The position numbers and the translations under genes were made by a program. Positions 1 to 4,839 of a DNA stretch of 5,760 nt are shown here, one piece after another (the first letter of the stretch is position 1; every line of letters begins with the position of its first letter). The DNA comes from Candidatus Saccharimonadota bacterium (lineage in GTDB: Bacteria; Patescibacteriota; Saccharimonadia; Saccharimonadales; UBA4665): contig JARIHB010000018.1 of assembly GCA_029288515.1 (NCBI GenBank), forward strand, positions 1 to 5,760. Reading direction: 5' to 3'. The notes beneath the pieces were generated by a model. The model worked only from the letters and a program-made list of their open reading frames with translations. It searched no databases and had not been told where the DNA came from.

Positions 1-756
1 GGTCACAATCATGCCGGTGGGCAAATAGGTAATGCGCACTGCCGAGTCGGTTGTATTGACGCTTTGCCCGCCGTGCCCGCTGGAACGATAGACATCGATA
101 CGCAGATCGTTGGGATTTATCTCGATATCGGTTTCTTCGGCTTCCGGCAGCACCGAAACAGTGACGGTAGAAGTATGGATACGTCCCTGACTTTCGGTGG
201 CCGGTACGCGCTGTACGCGGTGCACACCGGCCTCGAATTTCATCTGCTTGTACATGTCGTCGCCCTTCATGCCAAACACGATTTCTTTAAAGCCGCCCAC
301 TTCGGAGGGTGCCTCGTCAATGAGCTCTACCTTGTAACGGTGGCGTTCCGCCCAGCGTATGTACATGCGATACAGTTCGGCCGCAAACAGACTGGCCTCA
401 TCGCCGCCGGCCGCAGCCCGGATCTCGACCACCACATCGCGTTCGTCGTTCGGGTCTTTAGGTGTGAGCGCCTCACGCAGAGCTTCGTCGTTGGCGGCTG
501 TTTTTTCGGTCAATTCTTCCAGCTCGGCTTTGGCCAGCTCGGCCAGCTCGTCGTCACTGCCGCCGGCCAGTTCTTCGGCCTCGGCCTTACTTTTGGCTAA
601 TTGCGCCCGTTCGTTGAACAACGCAACCGTGTTCTCAAGCGTTTGGCGGCGTTTGGCAATTTTTGGATATTCTTTGGAGCTGAAAATAGCCGGATCGTTT
701 AAACGGTCCGTCAATTCCGCTAATTCGGCTCGCAAATGAGTTTCTTTTTGTTCCAT
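1..756 (-). CDS. prfA: Peptide chain release factor 1 (RF1), 5' two thirds, runs off the left edge
   Basis: RF1 recognises UAA and UAG stop codons in the ribosomal A site and triggers hydrolysis of the peptidyl-tRNA. The reverse complement reads open from ATG at 756 to base 1, 252 codons without a stop; the C-terminal third (families are about 355-360 aa) lies outside. The N-terminal part (about 1-100) is a charged helical region rich in Ala, Glu and Lys. The tripeptide stop-codon selector PAT is at residues 185-187 in the context HRVQRVPATESQGRIHTS; this is the RF1 signature, where RF2 would have SPF. The catalytic GGQ is at 229-231, in RSSGHGGQSVNTTDSAVRI. A purine-rich stretch GGAAAGAG (759-766, minus strand) sits just before the start and can serve as ribosome binding site. 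The gene lies downstream of rpmE on the same strand, behind a terminator-like hairpin, so it probably depends on read-through or an unseen promoter. prmC often follows prfA but would be outside the window. Confidence 0.97.
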   Translation of the reverse strand, partial: MEQKETHLRAELAELTDRLNDPAIFSSKEYPKIAKRRQTLENTVALFNERAQLAKSKAEAEELAGGSDDELAELAKAELEELTEKTAANDEALREALTPKDPNDERDVVVEIRAAAGGDEASLFAAELYRMYIRWAERHRYKVELIDEAPSEVGGFKEIVFGMKGDDMYKQMKFEAGVHRVQRVPATESQGRIHTSTVTVSVLPEAEETDIEINPNDLRIDVYRSSGHGGQSVNTTDSAVRITYLPTGMIVT

Positions 757-783
757 ATCTCTTTCCAGTATATACAACTATAC

Positions 784-817
784 AAAAACCACCCGTCTAA
801 AAGAGCGGGCGGTTTTT
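784..817 (-). terminator. Intrinsic terminator after rpmE
   Basis: Two 12-base arms (784-795 and 806-817) flank a 10-base loop. Read as minus-strand RNA, the arms pair completely, with one G-U wobble, and the 3' arm ends in UUUUU. Read as plus-strand RNA the same position is an A-C mismatch, which favours termination of minus-strand transcription. It starts 9 bases past the rpmE stop codon and lies between rpmE and prfA, so it ends the rpmE transcript or attenuates read-through into prfA. Confidence 0.82.
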
Positions 818-826
818 GATAAGAAG

Positions 827-1177
827 CTACGCCTTGGCGTTGTTCTTTTTGGCTTCAGTGCGCTCAGCCTTGGCGGCGGCGCGGGCCTGCTGTTTCTTAG
901 CAGCGTTAATACGCTGTTCTTTGGCGGCGTTGGCTGCGGCAAACCGGGCCTTGTATTTGTCGACGCGACCTTCGATGTCAACAATGCGCTCTTCGCCGGT
1001 GAAGAACGGGTGAGAGGCGCTGGTGATGTGTACTTTTACCAGCGGGTACTCCTTACCGTCTTCCCATTTAGTGGTCTCTTCGGTTGCGACAGTGGAGCGG
1101 GTGAGGAACCGGAATCCGTTGTTCAGGTCTTCAAACACGACTGCGCGGTAGTTCTTGGGGTGAATACTCTTCTTCAT
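827..1177 (-). CDS. rpmE: 50S ribosomal protein L31, type B (zinc-independent), with long basic tail
   Basis: L31 is a small protein of the large ribosomal subunit that bridges the 50S and 30S subunits. The 116-aa product begins MKKSIHPKNYRAVVFED and carries the family core STV (28-30) and ITSASHPFFTG (51-61). It contains no cysteine at all, so the zinc-binding cysteines of the type-A paralogue are missing; this marks it as type B (rpmE2/ykgM-like). Type-B proteins are usually 80-90 aa. Here residues from about 80 to 116 form an extra tail of Ala, Lys, Arg and Gln, probably disordered or helical and RNA-binding by charge. The stop is TAG. There is no Shine-Dalgarno sequence before the ATG, and the -10 box ends only 10 bases upstream, so the mRNA is probably leaderless or nearly so. 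It is divergent from the unknown gene at 1230. Confidence 0.95.
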   Translation of the reverse strand: MKKSIHPKNYRAVVFEDLNNGFRFLTRSTVATEETTKWEDGKEYPLVKVHITSASHPFFTGEERIVDIEGRVDKYKARFAAANAAKEQRINAAKKQQARAAAKAERTEAKKNNAKA

Positions 1178-1187
1178 AATCTGGTGT

Positions 1188-1216
1188 ATTGTAGCGGTTT
1201 TTTATAGAGATGTCAA
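1188..1216 (-). promoter_or_regulatory. Sigma-70 type promoter of rpmE
   Basis: On the minus strand a perfect -35 box TTGACA (1216-1211) is followed by a 17-base spacer and TACAAT (1193-1188), five of six matches to the -10 consensus. The expected transcription start, about 7 bases after the -10 box, falls near 1180-1182, leaving a leader of only a few bases before the rpmE ATG at 1177. It is the strongest promoter in the window by consensus. Its -35 box overlaps the Shine-Dalgarno-like stretch used by the divergent gene at 1230. Confidence 0.88.
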
Positions 1217-1225
1217 AGGGAGGTG
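1215..1225 (+). promoter_or_regulatory. Shine-Dalgarno sequence that favours the GTG start at 1230
   Basis: The stretch AAAGGGAGGTG contains the 7-base core GGAGGTG (1219-1225), fully complementary to the usual 16S rRNA 3' end. The GGAGG core ends 6 bases before a GTG at 1230, a normal spacing. The next in-frame start, ATG at 1248, is 24 bases from the core, too far for direct use. This is the main argument for the longer form of the first unknown gene; homology among the three paralogues argues for the shorter one. Confidence 0.6.
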
Positions 1226-1229
1226 TTTT

Positions 1230-1841
1230 GTGGTATTAGTAATACTCATGCTAGAGATCTTCCCGGATGGGATGACGGCTCCCAGCGAACTGGAGCCGGC
1301 GTCCCCAAACGCCTTACTGCAGCTCGCTCAAAAAGGGGCGGAACTGGCTGCATTGGCAGCACGACGTGGTCAGTTACTTGTAGAACGGTATGACGATGGT
1401 GCGGTCACGGTTGATGTGGACGGTGGCTACTATGTTATGTGCAACGGCGTGCAGATTGACGAGGATTACCGTGTGGGCGTGGGGTTGTCGCGCACTGTCG
1501 CCACCTTGGAGGCGTTACAAGAGGCAGTCCAAGCTGATGTGCTCCTTTTTGACGCCGAGCCGTTCACGCATACCGTAGGGAGCGCCGACCGGTTATTGAT
1601 TAGTGCTGATGTTGAGAATGACTTCTTGCCGGCCCAGCGCCATGTACAACATACGATTGCTTATCGCGATGGGGTGGCAGACCTTCATGAAACCGTCGCC
1701 GTCGCTTACTACGGGTCATACCTGACACCTGAACCGCCGTTCGCGCTCAGTGCGCGGGATCCACAGACGTTATGCATGCGAGCATATGAAGCGAGTACTA
1801 TGCACGAGTGGATCGGCAGACTACATGACTCACTAGCGTAG
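1230..1841 (+). CDS. Unknown protein, paralogue 1 of a three-gene tandem family
   Basis: I do not recognise this family. The 203-aa product is related to the next two genes through ordered motifs: a helical N-terminal segment after PASPNALL (23-30), YYV (67-69), VGVGLS (82-87), HTVGSADRLL (114-123), DFLPAQRH (131-138), HETVAVAYY (153-161), a DP pair (177-178) and EW (193-194). The middle looks like alternating strands. No signal peptide, transmembrane helix or known catalytic motif is visible, so it is probably cytosolic. The start is uncertain. GTG at 1230 has a strong Shine-Dalgarno sequence but adds a hydrophobic MVLVIL not seen in the paralogues. ATG at 1248 gives MLEIFPDG, which aligns in length and position with MHISDPGD and MPEFDNPE of the other two. 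The stop is TAG. It is divergent from rpmE, 61 bases before paralogue 2. It is the most diverged of the three: PAPAH is reduced to PASPN and the two-residue YY lacks the following tyrosine. Confidence 0.85.
   Translation: MVLVILMLEIFPDGMTAPSELEPASPNALLQLAQKGAELAALAARRGQLLVERYDDGAVTVDVDGGYYVMCNGVQIDEDYRVGVGLSRTVATLEALQEAVQADVLLFDAEPFTHTVGSADRLLISADVENDFLPAQRHVQHTIAYRDGVADLHETVAVAYYGSYLTPEPPFALSARDPQTLCMRAYEASTMHEWIGRLHDSLA
1231..1245 (+). promoter_or_regulatory. Extended -10-like box with 13-bp inverted repeat before ATG 1248
   Basis: TGGTATTAG (1231-1239) fits the extended -10 pattern TGnTANNNT only loosely: it has TG, one base, then four of six matches to TATAAT. It overlaps a perfect inverted repeat, GTATTA-G-TAATAC (1233-1245). 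If it is a -10 box, transcription would start near 1246 and the gene would be leaderless from ATG 1248. A similar arrangement occurs before paralogue 3. No convincing -35 box is seen. It may equally be an operator or simply coding sequence if translation starts at 1230. Confidence 0.3.
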
Positions 1842-1859
1842 GCACGCGCTATTTAGTAC

Positions 1860-1874
1860 ACTGAATTTATCAGT
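1860..1874 (+). repeat. Small inverted repeat between paralogues 1 and 2
   Basis: ACTGA (1860-1864) and TCAGT (1870-1874) are perfect 5-base inverted arms with a 5-base spacer, in the 61-base gap between the first two unknown genes. This gap also has a 5-6 bp hairpin over the preceding stop codon (1834-1851) followed by only three T. Neither makes a convincing terminator, and no consensus promoter is visible. It could be an operator or chance. Confidence 0.25.
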
Positions 1875-1902
1875 CAGTAGGCAGGCTTTCAGAGCGACGA
1901 CC

Positions 1903-2529
1903 ATGCATATATCGGACCCTGGTGATCAAGAGGTACCCTATGAAGCGCAACCAGCGCCTGCGCATTTGCTGGGTCGTGTGCTAGACAACGTTGTCTCCTT
2001 AACGCCCGATATACGCGCGGCAGATGCCGCCTCCGGAGTTACGCCTGATAAGCTAAACGGTGCAGTGCCGGTGGGAGAGGGGTATTACGTATACAACGAT
2101 CTATCGCGATATGCGCTTACTCCGTCAAAGGTGGGACTTGGTCATGGAGAGACTATTACGGACATAGATCAGCTGCGCGAACGGGCGGAGTACGATCAGC
2201 TGACGCTCGGCAGCGAATCCAACGTCCATACGGTAGGGAGTGTGGACGAGCTGGTGGATCGGGCACTGACTGATCCACATTTTTTGCCTGTGGTACGGCG
2301 CCACGAACGACAATTCCCGGTTGGCGGCATGATCGGCAGCCATTCCTATAGGGAGGGAGTGGGCGTTTCATACTACCCGCGGGATATTTTGCTGCGAGAT
2401 GCACCGTTCGGCATTGGTGTTACAAACCCGGCGCAAGAAGGAATAACGGTGGCCGACGCCCGGGAATGGGCCGAGCGTCTTACGCAGGCCCGCCGTGAGC
2501 GCGGACAGTCGGATGGTTCTGAGGGCTAA
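1903..2529 (+). CDS. Unknown protein, paralogue 2 of a three-gene tandem family
   Basis: Function not recognised. The 208-aa, acidic product has the family motifs clearly: PAPAH (17-21), LTPD (33-36), GYYVY (60-64), VGLG (77-80), HTVGSVDELV (109-118), FLPVVRRHER (127-136), REGVGVSYY (150-158), FGIGV (169-173) and DAREW (185-189). It ends in a charged tail (about 194-208). By eye it is about one third identical to paralogue 3 over the shared length, and less to paralogue 1. There is no signal peptide, membrane segment or cysteine. Where the other two have HE before the YY strand, this one has RE, so that histidine is not essential. The start ATG gives an N-terminus in register with paralogue 3, but there is no good Shine-Dalgarno sequence. 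Four isoleucines use ATA, a codon nearly absent from rpsB, tsf and frr, which suggests low expression or a different history. The stop TAA lies 40 bases before paralogue 3, so co-transcription is plausible. Confidence 0.87.
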   Translation: MHISDPGDQEVPYEAQPAPAHLLGRVLDNVVSLTPDIRAADAASGVTPDKLNGAVPVGEGYYVYNDLSRYALTPSKVGLGHGETITDIDQLRERAEYDQLTLGSESNVHTVGSVDELVDRALTDPHFLPVVRRHERQFPVGGMIGSHSYREGVGVSYYPRDILLRDAPFGIGVTNPAQEGITVADAREWAERLTQARRERGQSDGSEG

Positions 2530-2534
2530 ACACC

Positions 2535-2563
2535 TCCACACAAGGCCGTAGGTATGTTATTAC
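2535..2563 (+). promoter_or_regulatory. Candidate promoter giving a leaderless mRNA for paralogue 3
   Basis: TCCACA (2535-2540, four of six matches to TTGACA) is separated by 17 bases from TATTAC (2558-2563), preceded by TG and one base (2555-2557), so the extended -10 pattern is loosely met. Counting 7 bases from the -10 box puts the transcription start at about 2570, the A of the ATG. There is no Shine-Dalgarno sequence near this start, which fits a leaderless message. The match is moderate and the call tentative. Confidence 0.38.
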
Positions 2564-2569
2564 TAACGT

Positions 2570-3238
2570 ATGCCTGAATTCGATAACCCCGAAGAGAATA
2601 GGGAAGTAGACTTTACGATGCGGCCGGCGCCTGCACATATGGTTGGCGAACTTATTAATGAAATACATCACATAACCCCTGATCTGACAGCACAAGAAGC
2701 AGCAGCGGGACAGCACGCCGATCCTGATCAGCTCAGTGAGCTTGTTCCATTATCTGATACTCGCTATGTGTACGACGAAGCGCCTCAGCATCCCCTGGGC
2801 GTGGGTCGCGTCGGTCTGACTGAAGTGCAGTTTATTAACGACCCCCGGGCATTAGAAAATCAGGCGAAATATGACTTTCAAATGATTGGCGGCGAAAGCG
2901 GTGCAGTGGTCCATGGCAGCGTGGATGATTTGATTGACGGTGTAATGAGGTCACCCGATTATTTGCCTGTCATACGGCACGCCGAACGAACACTCGAGTA
3001 CGGCGGTTTTGGTGGCACACCGCATCACGAAACGTTAGGCGTCGCCTACTATTACCCTCACCACGGTGAACCGGGCGAGGGTCCAACGATACTCGAGATA
3101 GGGGTAGTAGATCCTCGAGATCAGGCATTTCGCGTAGGAGACGCCCAGGAATGGACTGATTTAGTTCGCCTCAAGCGCCTCGACCAGCAGCTGGGGCTGT
3201 CAGCGTCAGATGAGGATCCGGGTCCGGCCGAAGAGTAG
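2570..3238 (+). CDS. Unknown protein, paralogue 3 of a three-gene tandem family
   Basis: Function not recognised. This is the longest member at 222 aa and is acidic. Shared motifs in order: PAPAH (19-23), ITPD (35-38), RYVYDE (65-70), VGRVGL (78-83), VVHGSVDDLID (113-123), DYLPVIRHAER (130-140), HHETLGVAYYY (152-162), LEIGVVDP (175-182) and GDAQEW (190-195). Extra length comes from insertions near 46-52 and 163-172 and from an acidic C-terminal tail of about 15 residues ending PAEE. No signal peptide, membrane helix or cysteine is visible. The ATG at 2570 is the only start that keeps the N-terminus in register with paralogue 2. An ATG at 2554 in another frame stops after 7 codons. Five isoleucines use ATA, against two in rpsB, tsf and frr together. 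The stop is TAG with no hairpin after it, so transcription may run on towards the rpsB promoter. Confidence 0.87.
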   Translation: MPEFDNPEENREVDFTMRPAPAHMVGELINEIHHITPDLTAQEAAAGQHADPDQLSELVPLSDTRYVYDEAPQHPLGVGRVGLTEVQFINDPRALENQAKYDFQMIGGESGAVVHGSVDDLIDGVMRSPDYLPVIRHAERTLEYGGFGGTPHHETLGVAYYYPHHGEPGEGPTILEIGVVDPRDQAFRVGDAQEWTDLVRLKRLDQQLGLSASDEDPGPAEE

Positions 3239-3246
3239 TACCCCTG

Positions 3247-3275
3247 TTGCATAGACGCGTCACCTCTGATACAAT
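3247..3275 (+). promoter_or_regulatory. Promoter of the rpsB-tsf operon
   Basis: TTGCAT (3247-3252) keeps the TTG core of the -35 box. After a 17-base spacer comes TACAAT (3270-3275), preceded by TG and one base (3267-3269), an extended -10 element. Transcription should start near 3282, giving a leader of about 95 bases before rpsB. An 8-base palindrome ACGTACGT (3276-3283) covers the predicted start and could bind a regulator, though this is speculative. The same TACAATA core occurs at the rpmE and uppS promoters. Confidence 0.78.
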
Positions 3276-3297
3276 ACGTACGTTACATAACTAAACA

Positions 3298-3354
3298 GAT
3301 TGGGAACCAATCCTCCCCATCGTCAGCCGCGTAGGCCCGGCGGGGCGCCCAATC
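3298..3354 (+). promoter_or_regulatory. Structured 5' leader of rpsB with two mutually exclusive foldings
   Basis: GATTGG (3298-3303) can pair locally with CCAATC (3307-3312) across a GAA loop. The same segment, extended to GATTGGG (3298-3304), can instead pair over seven bases with CCCAATC (3348-3354). The long-range form encloses CCCC/GGGG (3315-3318 with 3342-3345) and GCCG/CGGC (3326-3329 with 3338-3341). It ends 6 bases before the Shine-Dalgarno AAAGGA (3361-3366), and TCCT (3311-3314) could pair with AGGA of that site. In Escherichia coli, S2 represses its own rpsB-tsf mRNA through the leader. An analogous S2-responsive element is inferred here, not shown. Confidence 0.5.
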
Positions 3355-3376
3355 GAAGAGAAAGGACATTATACTC

Positions 3377-4117
3377 ATGGCTACTATTGATGTAGACATT
3401 AAACAACTATTAGAGGCCGGCGTACATTTTGGTCACAAGACCAGCCGTTGGCACCCAAAAATGGCTACGTATATTCACAGCAAGCGGAACGGCAGTCACA
3501 TTATCGACCTCACCAAGACCGTTGACGGCCTTGAGAAGGCCTTGGATTTTGTAGCTCAGACCGTTGGCGAAGGCAAGCAGGTTTTGTTTGTAGCCACCAA
3601 GCGCCAGGCTCAGGACATTGTCAAGCAACTGGCAGAAGACGTCAAACAGCCGTATGTTACCGAGCGCTGGCTCGGCGGTATGCTTACTAACTGGCCGACC
3701 ATTTCCGGCCGTATCAAGCATTTGACCACCCTTGAAGAAAAAATGGCATCAGGCGAGCTGGCAAATAAGTACAGCAAGCTCGAAGTACAGCGCTTCCAGG
3801 AAGAAATCGATGCCATGAACCAGATTTACGGCGGCATCAAGCATATGACCAACCGCCCGGGCGCCGTATTTATATTCGATGTCGTATCCGACATCAACGC
3901 CGTTCGCGAAGCCCGCAAGCTGCACCTGCCGATCGTTGCCCTGATAGACACGAACGCTGATCCGTCACTGGCTACATACCCGATTCCGGCCAACGATGAC
4001 GCCATCAAGGCTATTCAGCTGATCGCCGATTATGCCAAGCAAGCGGTTGAAGCTGGCAAGACCCGCGCCGCCAAGGCGACGCCGGTAGCCGACAAAGACG
4101 AAAAAGAAGCTAAATAA
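3377..4117 (+). CDS. rpsB: 30S ribosomal protein S2
   Basis: S2 is assembled late into the small ribosomal subunit at the head-body junction and helps hold S1 where S1 exists. The 246-aa product has the family landmarks: LLEAGVHFGHKTSRWHPKM (11-29), RNGSHIIDLTKT (37-48), VLFVATKRQA (69-78), ERWLGGMLTN (96-105), the coiled-coil-like helical hairpin at about 110-155, and LPIVALIDTNADPS in the C-terminal Rossmann-like part. The last 20 residues are a charged Lys/Ala/Glu tail. Length is normal (E. coli 241 aa). The start ATG is preceded by AAAGGA with 10 bases between. It is the first gene of a two-gene operon with tsf (13-base gap), the arrangement found in most bacteria. Its long leader suggests autogenous control. 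Confidence 0.98.
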   Translation: MATIDVDIKQLLEAGVHFGHKTSRWHPKMATYIHSKRNGSHIIDLTKTVDGLEKALDFVAQTVGEGKQVLFVATKRQAQDIVKQLAEDVKQPYVTERWLGGMLTNWPTISGRIKHLTTLEEKMASGELANKYSKLEVQRFQEEIDAMNQIYGGIKHMTNRPGAVFIFDVVSDINAVREARKLHLPIVALIDTNADPSLATYPIPANDDAIKAIQLIADYAKQAVEAGKTRAAKATPVADKDEKEAK

Positions 4118-4130
4118 GAGGGGAGTATCA

Positions 4131-4727
4131 ATGGCTGTAAATATTGAAGAGATTAAGCGCCTGCGCGAACTGACCGGCGTAGGCATGACCGATGCGAAAA
4201 AGGCTCTCGACGAAGCCGCAGGCGACTTTGACAAGGCGTTGGCTGCCATGCGCAAGAAGGGCCTTACCAAGGCTGAAAAGCGCGGTGAGCGTGAAGCTCG
4301 CGCCGGCGTTATCGGCAGCTACCTGCACGATGGCCGTATCGGTGTGCTGGTTGAAGTAAACTGTGAAACCGACTTCGTAGCCCGTAACGAGATCTTTACC
4401 AACCTGGTAAAAGACCTTGCAATGCACATTGCCGCCAGCAACCCGCAATATGTGTCCGAAAACGACATCCCGGCTGCCGACCGTGATGCTGTCAAAGCCG
4501 AGTTTACCGAAAAGGCCAAGGCCGAGGGCAAGCCAGCAGACATGCTCGATAAGATCGTTGAAGGTATGCTGAAGAAGCACTTTGCTGAACGGTGCCTGAT
4601 GGACCAGCCGTTTATTAAGAACCCAGACCAGACCGTTGGCGACTACGTAAAAGAGCACAACGCCAAGCTGGGTGAGAATATCGTTGTCCGCCGTTTTAGC
4701 CGCATGGCGCTCGGCGAAGTAGCCTAA
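4131..4727 (+). CDS. tsf: Elongation factor Ts, short form
   Basis: EF-Ts is the nucleotide exchange factor that releases GDP from EF-Tu during elongation, in the cytosol. The product has the N-terminal UBA-like domain with LRELTGVGMTDAKKAL (11-26) and the TDFVAR motif (80-85), whose Asp-Phe pair acts on the Mg2+ and nucleotide site of EF-Tu. The C-terminal end NIVVRRFSRMALGE matches the family. At 198 aa it is the short type, like that of Thermus (about 196 aa), against 283 aa in E. coli; it probably has only one copy of the core subdomain and may work as a dimer. A strong Shine-Dalgarno sequence GAGGGGAG (4118-4125) begins directly after the rpsB stop, so the two are translated from one mRNA. 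A perfect hairpin follows the stop. Confidence 0.98.
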   Translation: MAVNIEEIKRLRELTGVGMTDAKKALDEAAGDFDKALAAMRKKGLTKAEKRGEREARAGVIGSYLHDGRIGVLVEVNCETDFVARNEIFTNLVKDLAMHIAASNPQYVSENDIPAADRDAVKAEFTEKAKAEGKPADMLDKIVEGMLKKHFAERCLMDQPFIKNPDQTVGDYVKEHNAKLGENIVVRRFSRMALGEVA

Positions 4728-4746
4728 TCAGCTTTGCATATACACT

Positions 4747-4787
4747 ATGCCCTTGGCAGCGGATTACTCCATCTCTGCCAAGGGCAT
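4747..4787 (+). terminator. Hairpin terminator of the rpsB-tsf operon
   Basis: A perfect 13-bp stem pairs ATGCCCTTGGCAG (4747-4759) with CTGCCAAGGGCAT (4775-4787) across a 15-base loop, 19 bases after the tsf stop. The U-run is short: the 3' arm ends in T and is followed by TTG. The stability of the stem and its position between two transcription units support termination, perhaps incomplete. No U-run exists in the opposite direction. Confidence 0.7.
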
Positions 4788-4802
4788 TTGATGTACGATA
4801 TT

Positions 4803-4811
4803 TGCTATAAT
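4803..4811 (+). promoter_or_regulatory. Extended -10 promoter of frr
   Basis: TGCTATAAT is a perfect extended -10 element. No good -35 box is found 16-18 bases upstream, where the terminator's 3' arm lies; extended -10 promoters can do without one. Transcription should begin near 4818. The ATG at 4810, in frame with frr, lies inside this box and so could not be in the mRNA, which settles the start of frr further downstream. Confidence 0.75.
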
Positions 4812-4823
4812 GACATCTGAAGT

Positions 4824-4830
4824 AAAGAGG
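4824..4830 (+). promoter_or_regulatory. Ribosome binding site deciding the frr start
   Basis: AAAGAGG lies 9 bases before the ATG at 4840 and 1 base before an out-of-frame ATG at 4832, so only 4840 is at a usable distance. It selects the 187-aa form of RRF. Confidence 0.65.
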
Positions 4831-4839
4831 TATGACGAT

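Noticed and set aside
64..600. 178-codon plus-strand open frame opposite prfA
   Set aside because: It lies wholly antisense to the well-conserved RF1 coding sequence, starts from the GGQ region and has no family features; it is a shadow frame.
1834..1854. Terminator at the end of paralogue 1
   Set aside because: TAGCG/CGCTA gives only 5-6 bp with an 8-base loop overlapping the stop codon and three T after it; too weak to call.
2521..2536. Terminator at the end of paralogue 2
   Set aside because: GAGG/CCTC is a 4-bp stem with no T-run.
2554..2577. Seven-codon upstream reading frame MLLLTYA overlapping the paralogue 3 start
   Set aside because: No ribosome binding site precedes it, and it overlaps the proposed -10 box; likely chance.
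1230..3238. Toxin-antitoxin, phage or transposon origin for the three unknown genes
   Set aside because: No integrase, transposase, terminal repeats, duplicated target or toxin motif was seen, and base composition is not visibly different from the flanks.
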